Below, one piece after another: positions 46,138 to 55,690 of a stretch of 64,000 nt of DNA (positions are counted from its first letter, which is position 1; each line of letters begins with the position of its first letter). The stretch spans positions 53,572 through 117,571 of the forward strand of contig JALCME010000016.1 in assembly GCA_022648295.1 (NCBI GenBank), in the 5' to 3' direction. Source of the DNA: Bacteroides sp. (GTDB lineage: Bacteria; Bacteroidota; Bacteroidia; Bacteroidales; Bacteroidaceae). A program made the position numbers and the translations under genes. The notes beneath the pieces were generated by a model. It was not told where the DNA came from, did no database searches, and saw only the letters and a program-made list of their open reading frames with translations.

Positions 46138-49100
46138 TTAATCAGGATTACTGGTTCCTACTTTTTCCAATTCACCTTGCGATACATACCAGAGATAGCC
46201 TTGTATGTCTTCTTTGGAATATCCCATGCGGGCAAGCAATTGCATATACCCGGCTACCTGTCCGCTGTACTTTTTACTCTTCTTTCCGAATTTAAAGTCC
46301 ACCACTACTACTTTGCCGTTTCGCATCATGACGCGGTCGGGACGACGGGTTTGCAACTCTCCGTTTTCCTGCCAAATGATGTCACATTCATTGAACAACC
46401 GCCAGCTTCCCGAGTACCAATCCTGTACCTGTGGAAGAGAGAATGCTTTATGGGTAAGTTCCCTGATTTCTTTTTCGGTTTCCGGTTTACCAATGATACC
46501 TTCAAAAACCAGGCGATCAATGGCTCCGTCAATATCATCACTGGATTCAATGTCAGAGAAGAGCGTGTGCAGCAGGCGTCCACGGTTGATGAAGCGACTT
46601 CCTGATTCCTCTTCATCAAGTCCCTGAATGAAATCAGCTGAACGATTGGATTGCCTGAACTCAATGTCATGCCGCATGCTTTCCATATGGATGGGCAGTT
46701 TTGTTTTTAGGCCTTTTGCTTGCTGTTCCTTTTCACTTTCGTCTGTTGAATATAGATTCCCTAACTCAAAGGGTTCCTCTTCATTCCATTCCATATCCAA
46801 CGATTTTGCAGCTTCCGACAAAGCATTGGTCAAAAGTTCGGATACAGTTCCTTTTTGCCCCTTCTTACTCCAAATTATCAGGTTCTTTCCAGCACGGGTA
46901 AAGGCAACATATAGCAAATTTAAATTGTCCACCCAAAGTTGTAGGCGCTCATGCAGATAGTCGTTCTTGTAAACAGACTCAGCCATAGTGGAGGAGTAGT
47001 TTACAGGGACAATGTCCAGTGCATTGAACGGAGCTTCGGGAGGAGTACACCAGATCAACTGATTATTAGTCTCATTTTCCAACTTCCAGTCACAGAAAGG
47101 AATTAATACCGTGTGAAATTCCAATCCTTTTGATTTATGTATGGAGAAGATACGTATTCCTTCCATTTCTCCACTGGGGATGGTCTTGGCGCATAACGTT
47201 TCGTCCCAATAGCGGATAAAGGCATCTATGTCTGATGAATTGTTTTCCAGGTATTCTGTCACTGCATCAAAGAATGAAAACAGGTAAGCGTCCTGATTTT
47301 CAATGTTACTCATGCCGAATATGCTAAACAACTCTTCCAGTAATTCATAGAGCGGCATGAGGCGTAACGTTTTCATTTGTGAAATAAAAGCCTTCGGCAA
47401 GGTTTCTTTTTCATCTGCTGTGAAAATATTATTCCAGTCACCTGACGGATTGGAGGAGGCATTTTGGGACGTTAGACCGGTTCCTTGATTGCTTTCTGTC
47501 AAGGGGTGCTCCTGAACTTTTGTTCTTATATTCTGTGAAGCTCCTGTGCTCTGTGATGTATCTGTACGCTGTGAAATTCCTGTTTGCTGTGAAATACTTT
47601 CCCCCTGTGAAGTATCTGTGTGCTGTGCAGTTCCTGTGTTTTGTAAGGTGCTTGTGTGCTGTGAAATTTCCGTACTCTGTGAAATACTTGTGCGCTGTGG
47701 ACCCATAATTTGCGTGCGGTAATTGGCTATAAGGGAAGCCCTCGCTATTGCATCCTCGGGGTTGGAGAGGTAACGCAAGGCATCTATTAGCATGCAAAGG
47801 GCCAATGAAGCATTTAGTTGGAAAGCTTCGTCGGAGACAATAGGCAGATGCAGCGTTTTGTCAAAATAGTCGGCAATGGGAGGGATATTCTTGTTTTTCC
47901 GTACAAGGATGGTGATTTCATTTAGCTTTACTCCCTGTGCCAATAACCGTTTCACTTCTTCACCTAGTGCAATTTGGGTTTGTTCCGCATAGTCGTGTTC
48001 TTCGTCCGGTTCAAGGAATGTGGCTTTTACGTATCCTTTTATTTCTGTCTGTGGCGATTCCTGAGCGACATCCGAGTATGCCTGCAGTAGCGGTTGGCAA
48101 TCCTCTTTCAATTCCTTCAGATAAATACTGTTGAGGTAGTTGGTTGCTGCTTTGAACACTTGGTTATTGAAGTGGATAATGTTTGTCTCGCTTCGACGGT
48201 TGGTTTTTAACGTTTCTATCCGTATGGGGAAGGGGAAGCCCGAACGTTTGTTGCCCAAATCGTTTAAGATGCTCCAGTCACCGTTACGCCAGCGATAAAT
48301 AGATTGTTTGACGTCTCCCACAATGAGGCTGTCGGCTCCTTGCGATAACCCTTCAAGTAGCAGAATCTTGAAATTGTCCCATTGCATCCGACTGGTATCC
48401 TGAAACTCATCGATCATGACATTACGGATATTGGAACCGATTTTTTCGAATACAAACGAGGAATCTCCATCTTCCACCAGATTGTGGAGCAGGGCATTGG
48501 TATCGGATAGCAGGAAACGGTTGTTCTCTTTGTTCAGTGTGCGTACCTCCTCATCAATATGAGCCAGTAACTGCAATTTATTGAGGTGTTGCAGGGAGAG
48601 CCGGCAACTATTTACTATCTTGTTGTTTCTGGGGCGGTAGGTTTCCGCATCCTGGAGCAAGGGGAGCAGGCTTGTCTCCGCTAAACGGATAATTTCATCT
48701 TTTTGGGGAGATGATTTTGCCGCCCAGTTGTTGGCGTTATTCAGACTGTTACCTAATGTTGCGTTTACCACATCTTTATCCGAAAATCTGCCGTCCCGTA
48801 ATTTACGGAAGTAACTACCTATGCCTTTAGCTCCGCCTTTCAAGTCGTCGGCATTCAGTCCATTGCTTTCTAGCTCTCCCTCAAATTGATCGTAGAATCC
48901 TTTCATTTGTTCCAGGGCGTCCGTTTCCATTTGGCGGAGTTCATTCCGGTAAAGTTTCACGGTATCCGGCGTTTTGAGTTGTTCCCGTAGCCCTTCCCCG
49001 CGTTCAATATATCTCTCGTCGAAGAGGTTCCAGCCAAATTGTTTGATTTCATTGGAAACATTCCAACGCTTGTCATCGGCAATGCGTTCGTTGATGTATT

Positions 49101-49632
49101 CCAACAGCCATGCCAGCACAGGTGATCCGGGTGTGAGTTTCTCGATGAGGCTGTCCACAGCATCACTCAAAACGTCTCCATTGTTCAATTCGATGTTCAA
49201 GTTGGGACTAAGTTCCAATTCACGTGCCAGATTGCGCATCACCGACTGGAAAAAGGAATCTATTGTTTCCACCTGAAAGCGACTGTAGTCATGCAGGATA
49301 TAAAGTAGTGCCGTGCCTGCAGCGCGACGAATATCTTTTTCTGTATAAGACTGGCTCTTACTATGCTCTTCTCCGTTAGTACGTTTGCCATCTTGTTGCA
49401 GGTCATCCCAAATTCGTTTCAGATAACTATCGGAAGCCGGATCTTCCTTCCATATGCCATATAGCTGTTGCAAGATGCGCTCCTTCATTTCTGCCGTAGC
49501 CTTATTGGTGAAGGTCACCGCCAGTATCTGCCGGTATGCCCGTGGATTAAGAATCAAATGCTTAATGTATTCCACGGCAAGTGTGAAGGTCTTTCCCGAG
49601 CCGGCGGATGCTTTGTATACCAATAATTCCAT
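46138..49632 (-). CDS. UvrD-family helicase/nuclease, AddA-like
   Basis: A 1164-residue protein with SF1 helicase motifs: Walker A YKASAGSGKT near residue 10, AVTFTNKATAEMKER, DEFQDTSRMQW near residue 418, GDVKQSIYRWRNGD, and SIHKSKGLEFHTV near residue 830. The C-terminal nuclease motif is RPDRVMMRNGKVVVVDFKFG. It would unwind and resect DNA ends with the AddB-like partner. Between the helicase domains, residues ~647-700 are a six-residue Ser/Thr/Gln repeat (see separate repeat). The ATG at 49632 gives the usual MELLVYKASAGSGK start. Confidence 0.88.
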   Translation of the reverse strand: MELLVYKASAGSGKTFTLAVEYIKHLILNPRAYRQILAVTFTNKATAEMKERILQQLYGIWKEDPASDSYLKRIWDDLQQDGKRTNGEEHSKSQSYTEKDIRRAAGTALLYILHDYSRFQVETIDSFFQSVMRNLARELELSPNLNIELNNGDVLSDAVDSLIEKLTPGSPVLAWLLEYINERIADDKRWNVSNEIKQFGWNLFDERYIERGEGLREQLKTPDTVKLYRNELRQMETDALEQMKGFYDQFEGELESNGLNADDLKGGAKGIGSYFRKLRDGRFSDKDVVNATLGNSLNNANNWAAKSSPQKDEIIRLAETSLLPLLQDAETYRPRNNKIVNSCRLSLQHLNKLQLLAHIDEEVRTLNKENNRFLLSDTNALLHNLVEDGDSSFVFEKIGSNIRNVMIDEFQDTSRMQWDNFKILLLEGLSQGADSLIVGDVKQSIYRWRNGDWSILNDLGNKRSGFPFPIRIETLKTNRRSETNIIHFNNQVFKAATNYLNSIYLKELKEDCQPLLQAYSDVAQESPQTEIKGYVKATFLEPDEEHDYAEQTQIALGEEVKRLLAQGVKLNEITILVRKNKNIPPIADYFDKTLHLPIVSDEAFQLNASLALCMLIDALRYLSNPEDAIARASLIANYRTQIMGPQRTSISQSTEISQHTSTLQNTGTAQHTDTSQGESISQQTGISQRTDTSQSTGASQNIRTKVQEHPLTESNQGTGLTSQNASSNPSGDWNNIFTADEKETLPKAFISQMKTLRLMPLYELLEELFSIFGMSNIENQDAYLFSFFDAVTEYLENNSSDIDAFIRYWDETLCAKTIPSGEMEGIRIFSIHKSKGLEFHTVLIPFCDWKLENETNNQLIWCTPPEAPFNALDIVPVNYSSTMAESVYKNDYLHERLQLWVDNLNLLYVAFTRAGKNLIIWSKKGQKGTVSELLTNALSEAAKSLDMEWNEEEPFELGNLYSTDESEKEQQAKGLKTKLPIHMESMRHDIEFRQSNRSADFIQGLDEEESGSRFINRGRLLHTLFSDIESSDDIDGAIDRLVFEGIIGKPETEKEIRELTHKAFSLPQVQDWYSGSWRLFNECDIIWQENGELQTRRPDRVMMRNGKVVVVDFKFGKKSKKYSGQVAGYMQLLARMGYSKEDIQGYLWYVSQGELEKVGTSNPD
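47533..47694 (-). repeat. Nine 18-bp units within the addA-like gene
   Basis: On the minus strand this is nine consecutive 18-bp units close to ACAGRNAYTTCACAG, encoding a six-residue repeat such as TGISQR, TDTSQS and TGASQN. As 18 is a multiple of three, gain or loss of units keeps the frame. All three minus frames are open across it because of the repeat, giving false ORFs. Confidence 0.9.
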
Positions 49633-50052
49633 AAGAAGTAGTGCGATTTATGTTATATACACGTTTGTGTACATTATATCTACAAAAGTATAAATTTTAT
49701 CCTCATTCGGGTACACTATACTTGTAAAAGTAGAGATTTTGTTCCTGTCTGTGTGCAGTCTTATCTATAAGAATATTGATTTATATACTTAATCATTTAA
49801 AATGTTGCTTTTAGCTGTTTTGATGTGTTTGTATTCTTATTTTGAGTATTTTGACAGATAAAACATGTATATTGTTTCTATTTGTAATCGTATACTTTTC
49901 TATAATGTTAAATCAAAAAGTAATGATTTTGATTTTTATAATTCCAAAATGTTTTATAATTTTGCAGCTTAATACCTAAAAGACATATATAAGCAACCGC
50001 AAATTTCTTTATGGAATATAGATATTACTTTATTTAATTAACAAAGAGTTCA
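49633..50052. other. Promoter-bearing gap between the addA-like gene and amt
   Basis: No gene is seen in this 420-bp stretch. It holds a minus-strand -7 box TACTTTTG at 49683-49690 near the addA start and an imperfect direct repeat of about 34 bp (ACATTATAT at 49671 and ACACTATAC at 49713). The rest is AT-rich DNA leading to amt. Confidence 0.5.
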
Positions 50053-51408
50053 ATGAAAAAAAGATGGATTATTATGATGGCGCTGATTGTCATCATTAGT
50101 TTAATTGGAGTTTTTACACCTGAAACAGCCGACATTTGGGAACCTGACGAAAAGATGAACATGGCCAACGTGGCATGGATGCTTACAGCTACTATTTTTG
50201 TATTAATGATGACTCCGGGACTTTCTTTCTTCTATGGGGGTATGGTAGGAAAGAAAAATGTGATATCTACTATTCTGCAAAGTTTCATAGCGATGGGGAT
50301 TATTAGTGTACTTTGGGTCGTTTTTGGGTTTAGTCTGGCTTTTGGTGACGATATAGGCGGTTTTGTGGGGAATCCGGCTACATTCTTTATGTTCAATAAT
50401 GTGGGCGCCAAGGTAAATGATTTTCTGGCACCGACCATTCCACTGGCTTTGTATGCTTTGTTTCAAATGAAGTTTGCCATTATCACTCCTTCCCTGATAA
50501 CCGGTTCTTTTGCCGAACGCGTACGTTTTTCGGCCTATATGGTTTTCATGATTCTATTCTGTATATTTGTCTATTGTCCTCTGGCACACTGGACGTGGCA
50601 TCCCGACGGGTTTCTCCGTCAAATGGGAGTAATGGACTTTGCCGGTGGCATTGTGGTGCATGCTTCGTCGGGAGTTGCGGCATTGGCAGGAGCTTTATTC
50701 CTGGGAAAAAGGAAAGACCAGTCTCATGTGCCTGCCAACATACCTTATGTCATATTGGGGGCCGCAATGCTTTGGTTGGGCTGGTTTGGTTTCAATGCCG
50801 GTTCTTCACTGGCTGCCGATAGTATTGCTATTAAAGCATTCCTGAATACCAATACGGCTTCTGCTACGGCTATGTTGGTATGGATCTTCTTCGATTGCCT
50901 GCGTGGACGGAAACCTTCGGCAATGGGAGCTGCCATCGGGGCTGTGGTCGGTTTGGTGGCTATTACTCCTTCAGCCGGATATGTCACAGTGGGGCAGAGC
51001 ATATTTATTGCATTGATCACTACCATGGTTTGTAATGTCGCCGTGCATTGGAAAAACCGCACGAATGTGGACGATGCACTGGATGTATTTCCTACGCATG
51101 GTGTGGGGGGGATATTAGGTACCATACTTACCGGAGTGTTTGTCCATGGATTGGTGGCCGGCGATGTGAAAGTATTCCTTATCCATGTGCTTGCTGTGGT
51201 CATTGTCGGAGTTTATAGTTTCGTTGTCAGCTATGCGTTATATTGGCTTACAAACAAAATGATCCCCATGCGTGTATCGGCGGAAAGTGAAAAGATCGGC
51301 CTTGATTTGAGTCAACACGATGAGTCATATAACTTTGCTGATTCCGGAGAACGGGAGTTAGCCGAGTATGAGAACGGTTCCTCTTCCAGAGGATTTGAAG
51401 GCGAGTAG
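50053..51408 (+). CDS. amt: Ammonium transporter
   Basis: A 451-residue Amt/Mep/Rh channel that imports ammonium across the inner membrane. An extra N-terminal hydrophobic segment (residues 5-20) precedes the eleven-helix core, which starts near NMANVAWMLTATIFVLMMTPGLSFFYGGM. The pore motif with the first of the two twin His residues lies in AGGIVVHASSGVAAL near residue 203 and the second in FPTHGVGGILGT near residue 351. No glnK gene adjoins it, which is unusual; the acidic C-tail may be regulatory. Confidence 0.95.
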   Translation: MKKRWIIMMALIVIISLIGVFTPETADIWEPDEKMNMANVAWMLTATIFVLMMTPGLSFFYGGMVGKKNVISTILQSFIAMGIISVLWVVFGFSLAFGDDIGGFVGNPATFFMFNNVGAKVNDFLAPTIPLALYALFQMKFAIITPSLITGSFAERVRFSAYMVFMILFCIFVYCPLAHWTWHPDGFLRQMGVMDFAGGIVVHASSGVAALAGALFLGKRKDQSHVPANIPYVILGAAMLWLGWFGFNAGSSLAADSIAIKAFLNTNTASATAMLVWIFFDCLRGRKPSAMGAAIGAVVGLVAITPSAGYVTVGQSIFIALITTMVCNVAVHWKNRTNVDDALDVFPTHGVGGILGTILTGVFVHGLVAGDVKVFLIHVLAVVIVGVYSFVVSYALYWLTNKMIPMRVSAESEKIGLDLSQHDESYNFADSGERELAEYENGSSSRGFEGE

Positions 51409-51434
51409 TTTTTCTTCGGCTATAAGTTTATACG

Positions 51435-51489
51435 GGCAATTGTTATTCTTCTCATAACCGGGAGTAATAGCAATTGCCTTCTTTTTTTG
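51435..51489 (+). terminator. Terminator of amt
   Basis: A hairpin with arms GGCAATTGTTATT and TAATAGCAATTGCC (one mismatch) and a T tract, 26 bp past the amt stop. Confidence 0.8.
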
Positions 51490-51578
51490 TTTGCCCCGGT
51501 CTTGGTGTGCGGTGACGGAGTTTGCATAATTTGCGGTATTTTTGTATATTTGGTCGGTATAGAAAAAACATAGAACTT

Positions 51579-52652
51579 ATGACTTATATCAACGACCTGC
51601 TTCAGAGTGAGAAATTTCGAGTGATTGCAACGCCGGTATTATTTGTTTTAACGCTGGTTTTGGTGTTTTTCATCTATCGGTTAGTATTGAAACGGATACG
51701 CAAAAAGGCTTTGAGCACGGAAAACCTGCTTGATGATTTTATGATTGATTTGCTCCGCATTCCCGTTCTCTGTTTCCTCTATTGGATTGTGCTGTCCATG
51801 TTTACAACTTACTCGTTCATTTCACAAACCGAGTTCTATGATACGATGACAGCTATCAATACTATTTTGTTGATACTTACCATTGGATGGATACTTGTCA
51901 AAATAATTAAGATCGCTTTCTACTACTTTCAGAATCATTTGGATATTCAAAATGTCGATAATCTAGATGCACGGCGTAATTTAACGCGGATGAAGGTCTT
52001 TGAGAGGTTGGCTGTGGCTCTTATTTCCGTACTGACACTTGCAGCCTGCCTGATGTCCTTTGAGCAGGTTCGTGCCATTGGTATCAGTTTGCTTACTTCG
52101 GCCGGTATTGCCGGTATCATTATAGGCTTTGCTGCCCAAAAGAGCATTGCCACCTTTCTCGCAGGAGTGCAGATTGCTATTACCCAGCCCATTCGTCTGG
52201 ATGATGTGGTCATTGTGGAAGGTGAATGGGGGAGGATAGAGGAGATTACCCTCACTTATGTTGTGGTGAGAATATGGGATGAACGCCGATTGGTATTACC
52301 GGTGAGCTATTTTATAGAGAAGCCTTTTCAGAATTGGACGCGTACCAGTTCGAATATTCTTGGTACGGTCTTTTTATATACTGATTATTCGGTTCCTGTT
52401 GATGCTTTGCGCAAACAATTGGATGTCTTCTTGAAAAATCATCCAAAATGGGATGGTCGGGTTGCCAATATACAAGTTACTGATACCAAAGAGCGTTATA
52501 TGGAGCTTCGTATTCTATTAAGTAGTGTTGACTCTTCCCGAAATTGGGATCTGCGGGTGGATATTCGTGAAAAGATGATTGATTTTTTAAATAAGGAATA
52601 TCCTGATTGTTTTGCCAAAACAAGAATTTTAACTCCCGGTTCCAATAACTGA
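51579..52652 (+). CDS. Small-conductance mechanosensitive channel (MscS family)
   Basis: A 357-residue inner-membrane channel that releases solutes under osmotic stress. It has several N-terminal helices (residues ~17-40, 70-90, 105-125, 145-170), then the pore-forming segment GISLLTSAGIAGIIIGFAAQKSIATFLAGVQIAITQPIRLDD and the beta domain with VEEITLTYVVVRIWDERRLVLPVSYF-type sequence. The ATG at 51579 is chosen; a -7 box TATTTTTG (51537-51544) lies 34 bp upstream, after the in-frame upstream start. Confidence 0.93.
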   Translation: MTYINDLLQSEKFRVIATPVLFVLTLVLVFFIYRLVLKRIRKKALSTENLLDDFMIDLLRIPVLCFLYWIVLSMFTTYSFISQTEFYDTMTAINTILLILTIGWILVKIIKIAFYYFQNHLDIQNVDNLDARRNLTRMKVFERLAVALISVLTLAACLMSFEQVRAIGISLLTSAGIAGIIIGFAAQKSIATFLAGVQIAITQPIRLDDVVIVEGEWGRIEEITLTYVVVRIWDERRLVLPVSYFIEKPFQNWTRTSSNILGTVFLYTDYSVPVDALRKQLDVFLKNHPKWDGRVANIQVTDTKERYMELRILLSSVDSSRNWDLRVDIREKMIDFLNKEYPDCFAKTRILTPGSNN

Positions 52653-52671
52653 TAGACTGTTTAAAAAATAC

Positions 52672-52702
52672 TTTGTAAAGAGGGTAAGATCACCTATCTT
52701 TG
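52672..52702 (+). promoter_or_regulatory. Promoter of the PAS sensor kinase gene
   Basis: TTTG at 52672-52675, a 19-bp spacer and TATCTTTG at 52695-52702: an ideal match to the Bacteroides promoter. Confidence 0.8.
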
Positions 52703-52753
52703 AACATTAATAGAACCTAATACTTTAGTTATTAAATAATCTATGTGAATGCT

Positions 52754-53899
52754 ATGGAAAGCAATAGTCAGTGTGATTATGGAGTCATTATAGAAAGAGC
52801 CCCTGACTCCATTTTATTGGTTGATAAAACCGGCGTGATTCAGTTTGTTAACTGCAAGGCGGAAGTGGATTTTGGATACAAGAAAGAGGAGCTCATTAAT
52901 CAAAAAATTGAAGTGTTGATTCCGAGTAGATTTTGGAGTAAACATGTTAGTTACCGGACTACTTATGCGGAGAAGCCTAAAATGAGGCGAATGGGAATGC
53001 TTAACGATTTATACGGTTTGCGGAAAAACGGCGATGAGTTTCCTGTTGATGTTAGCATTAGTCCCATGTATCTTCAAAACGGGGATGTACTGATTGTTAC
53101 TTTGGTGCGTGATATTACTGATAAGAGAATGCTCTTTGACGAACTTGTCGAGGCTAAGGAGAAAGCAGAGGAAGCCAATCGGATGAAATCTGCTTTTTTG
53201 GCAACGGTAAGTCATGAATTAAGAACGCCCCTTAATCATATATTTGGATTTTCCAGTCTGATATCCGAAATGTCAAAGGAAAATGATATAAAAGAGTTTT
53301 CTGATTTGATTCATGAGAGCTGCGCCAATTTGGTAAATTTGATCGATGATATTTTTCAACTAGCATTGGTGGAAGAGTCTACAATTGTCATTAGGGAAAA
53401 TGAAATAAGTATCATCGATTTGTTTCTCGAACAGGAAAACGAACTAAAGGAGACTTTATTGTCATCGGGAAAAGGTGCCGATATTGAGCTAAAGCTTCAG
53501 ATTGATAAAGGCCTTTTTACGAAGAAAATCATTACGGACAAGTCAAAGGTAAGGCAAGCCATGTCATATTTGATAAAAAATGCCGTGAAATTTACTGCGA
53601 GAGGCTATATTTTGCTTCAGGTTGATCTGTTAGATGGTGATGTTTTATCTATATCCCTTAAAGATACGGGGAGAGGCATTCCGGAAGAAAAACTGCAAAT
53701 GATTTTTGAACTCTTTACCCAGAGTGAAGATGGGTATACCAGAGATTATGACGGGCTCGGCATTGGTCTGGCTATTTGCCGAAGAATAGTTCGGGCTATG
53801 GGAGGTGAAATAGCTGTGGAGTCCGAGGAAGGAAAGGGTTCTATTTTTACGATCAATTTACCTGTGAAAATTGCAAAGAGTAAGCCCGATATTTATTAG
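52754..53899 (+). CDS. PAS-domain sensor histidine kinase
   Basis: A 381-residue cytoplasmic kinase. An N-terminal PAS domain (residues ~10-125; DYGVIIERAPDSILLVDKTG, ending DVLIVTLVRDITDKR) is followed by HisKA with VSHELRTPLNHIFGF near residue 155 and HATPase (YLIKNAVKF, DTGRGIPE, GLGIGLAICRRIVRAMGGE). It has no membrane segment, so it senses an internal signal. The ATG at 52754 is used instead of a GTG nine bases upstream. No response regulator adjoins it. The 168-bp gap up to the recombinase gene (53900-54066) is AT-rich with no gene. Confidence 0.9.
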   Translation: MESNSQCDYGVIIERAPDSILLVDKTGVIQFVNCKAEVDFGYKKEELINQKIEVLIPSRFWSKHVSYRTTYAEKPKMRRMGMLNDLYGLRKNGDEFPVDVSISPMYLQNGDVLIVTLVRDITDKRMLFDELVEAKEKAEEANRMKSAFLATVSHELRTPLNHIFGFSSLISEMSKENDIKEFSDLIHESCANLVNLIDDIFQLALVEESTIVIRENEISIIDLFLEQENELKETLLSSGKGADIELKLQIDKGLFTKKIITDKSKVRQAMSYLIKNAVKFTARGYILLQVDLLDGDVLSISLKDTGRGIPEEKLQMIFELFTQSEDGYTRDYDGLGIGLAICRRIVRAMGGEIAVESEEGKGSIFTINLPVKIAKSKPDIY

Positions 53900-54066
53900 C
53901 TTTGTTCGTTTTTGAAATTAAACACTTATTGCGTGTTAATAAACAAAACAAATAATTAACTATCTTATAATTTCAATAAAATTCAAGTTAACGTCATCTT
54001 AACACTTTTTTGGATTGTATTGTATTTCGTTTATCATTATAGGGTAAACTTAAAAATAAAAGAGTT

Positions 54067-55071
54067 ATGATGAAACGACTTGGACAAAAAACAAGCGAAC
54101 GAACAAAGCTAATGGAATCCCTAAACACTTTTGTCTCTTTGTTGGTGGATGAACTTGCCCTTGCCGGGCGTCATGGAACGGCTCATTCTTATCGCTCTTC
54201 AATGAAGCGGTTGGCCCGTTTTACGGGAAATTCCCAAATGCCTTTTAGTGTTCTAACCCCGTGTTTGTTGAAACGCTACGAACAGCATCTGCTGTTGGAA
54301 GGCTGTAAACGCAACACGGTGTCCCTCTACCTGCGCATGTTGCGCTCTATATGTAACCAAGCCTCCCGCCGTGGCCTCGCACAGATTCCACCGGGCTTGT
54401 TCGACGATGTGTTTACGGGCACCGATACTTCAGAGAAGCGTGCTGTGTCTCCTTCAGTCATCCGTAACCTGCACGATGCCGATTTAAGTGATTATCCTTT
54501 ATTGGAGGCCACTCGGGACTGCTTTCTGTTGTCTTTTTACCTTCGTGGCATTCCCTTTGTGGATTTGATCCGCCTTCGTAAAAGTGATATCAGTAAAGAT
54601 GTGCTTCGTTATCGCCGCAGTAAGACCGACCGTTTACTAACGGTGTCCGTTGAACCTTGTGCTTGGGCCATACTGAGAAAGTATGCTTCACGGGTGAAAG
54701 ATTCTCCCTATCTGCTTCCGATAATCACGAAGGAGGGGTATGCGGGTTATCGCCAATATCAGAGTGCGCTCCGGCGTTATAACCAGCATCTTGGGCAGCT
54801 ATCTGCGCTACTGGGGCTAAAGGTGAAACTGACCTCTTATGTTGCTCGTCACTCATGGGCTACGGCTGCCTATCATCAGGGCATTCCTGTCTCGGTGATC
54901 AGTGAGTCCCTTGGTCATGCTTCGGAGAAGGTGACTTATACTTATCTGGCTTCTTTTGATAATCGGACGTTGAACCGTGCGAATCGTAAGGTTATTGCTC
55001 TGGTGACCCGTGATGATGCATCTAGTCATGAGATGTTCGGAAAACGGACCTCAGGTCGATGGAATTTATAG
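54067..55071 (+). CDS. Tyrosine site-specific recombinase (DNA invertase type)
   Basis: A 334-residue tyrosine recombinase. The N-terminal SAM-like DNA-binding domain (residues ~18-100) includes HGTAHSYRSSMKRLARF and YLRMLRSICNQA. The catalytic domain has Arg I in YLRGIPFVDLIRL near residue 160, Lys in YRRSKTDRLL, the YVARHSWATAA box near residue 260 (Tyr replaces the first His of HxxR), the LGHASEKVTYTYL segment with nucleophile Tyr near residue 293. It resembles the Bacteroides Tsr recombinases that flip promoter segments. No phage, tRNA or att-site context adjoins it, but perfect inverted repeats start 129 bp past its stop. Confidence 0.93.
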   Translation: MMKRLGQKTSERTKLMESLNTFVSLLVDELALAGRHGTAHSYRSSMKRLARFTGNSQMPFSVLTPCLLKRYEQHLLLEGCKRNTVSLYLRMLRSICNQASRRGLAQIPPGLFDDVFTGTDTSEKRAVSPSVIRNLHDADLSDYPLLEATRDCFLLSFYLRGIPFVDLIRLRKSDISKDVLRYRRSKTDRLLTVSVEPCAWAILRKYASRVKDSPYLLPIITKEGYAGYRQYQSALRRYNQHLGQLSALLGLKVKLTSYVARHSWATAAYHQGIPVSVISESLGHASEKVTYTYLASFDNRTLNRANRKVIALVTRDDASSHEMFGKRTSGRWNL

Positions 55072-55199
55072 CGCTCTGGTTAAATAATATTTCCCGGAGG
55101 TTGGAGGTGTGAAATAAGATTGAATATAACATTCCTGTTAAGTCGTGAATTGATTAAAAGTACTATGAACAGGCTGTTTTGAAAGCTTGAAAACACGCC

Positions 55200-55219
55200 G
55201 TTACTTTACAGGTAACGGA
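55200..55219 (+). repeat. Left inverted repeat of the invertible segment
   Basis: GTTACTTTACAGGTAACGGA. Its complement occurs exactly at 55691-55710. The repeat has internal dyad symmetry: GTTAC and GTAAC flank a 7-bp spacer, like the two binding arms and crossover region of a tyrosine-recombinase core site. Flanking bases differ between the two copies, so the repeat is exactly 20 bp. Confidence 0.95.
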
Positions 55220-55233
55220 TTTGTTTGTGAGTG

Positions 55234-55265
55234 CAAATATTGAAATATTTTCATTAATAGCCAAA
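55234..55265 (-). promoter_or_regulatory. Promoter inside the invertible segment, pointing left (OFF)
   Basis: Minus-strand -33 TTTG (55262-55265), exactly 20 bp spacer, and -7 AATATTTG (55234-55241), one mismatch from TAnnTTTG. In the present orientation it fires toward the recombinase 3' end, away from the fimbrial genes. Confidence 0.7.
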
Positions 55266-55293
55266 TAAATGTGTTATAAAATCAGATATTGGT

Positions 55294-55311
55294 CTAAAAA
55301 GCGCTTTTTAG
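55294..55311. promoter_or_regulatory. 18-bp perfect palindrome, candidate operator
   Basis: CTAAAAAGCGCTTTTTAG is identical to its complement. It lies about 30 bp upstream of the -33 box of the invertible promoter, a position suited to an activator or repressor dimer. It has no loop and no T tract after it, so it is not a terminator. Confidence 0.5.
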
Positions 55312-55690
55312 GGGTTGATTTTTTCGTTTTATGCTTTTCCATTGCTCATAAAAGGAGTGTATGATAATATTTCTGTTCCTCCTGATTTTGATATATGGAC
55401 ATTTTAAGCCTTTATATCCATTTTCTATTTTGCTTTTTTTTAGCAATAATAACTAAAAAGGAATTATTCAAGAGCACTTTATCTATTGAAATGTGGCTTT
55501 TTACTTACTTTCCTTGAACTCTTTTCCTGTTAAAACTCTTTTTCATATTTTGTTCCTTTTCTCCTTAATTTATATGCAAGCTTCCATCTCTTCCTATGGT
55601 AATGATTGCATACCAAAGGGAGAACGTCATGTTTCCGTACTGTCAGAAAAGCCTTTTACAGCTCTCAGACTTACATTCTTTTCACCTATT

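Noticed and set aside
47438..47797. Open frames on both strands around the addA repeat
   Set aside because: The 18-bp repeat keeps several frames open. The codons match only the repeat, and the helicase frame continues on both sides.
54067..55071. Recombinase as integrase of a mobile element
   Set aside because: No att duplication, tRNA, phage or conjugation genes lie nearby. The adjacent perfect inverted repeats fit a local invertase better.
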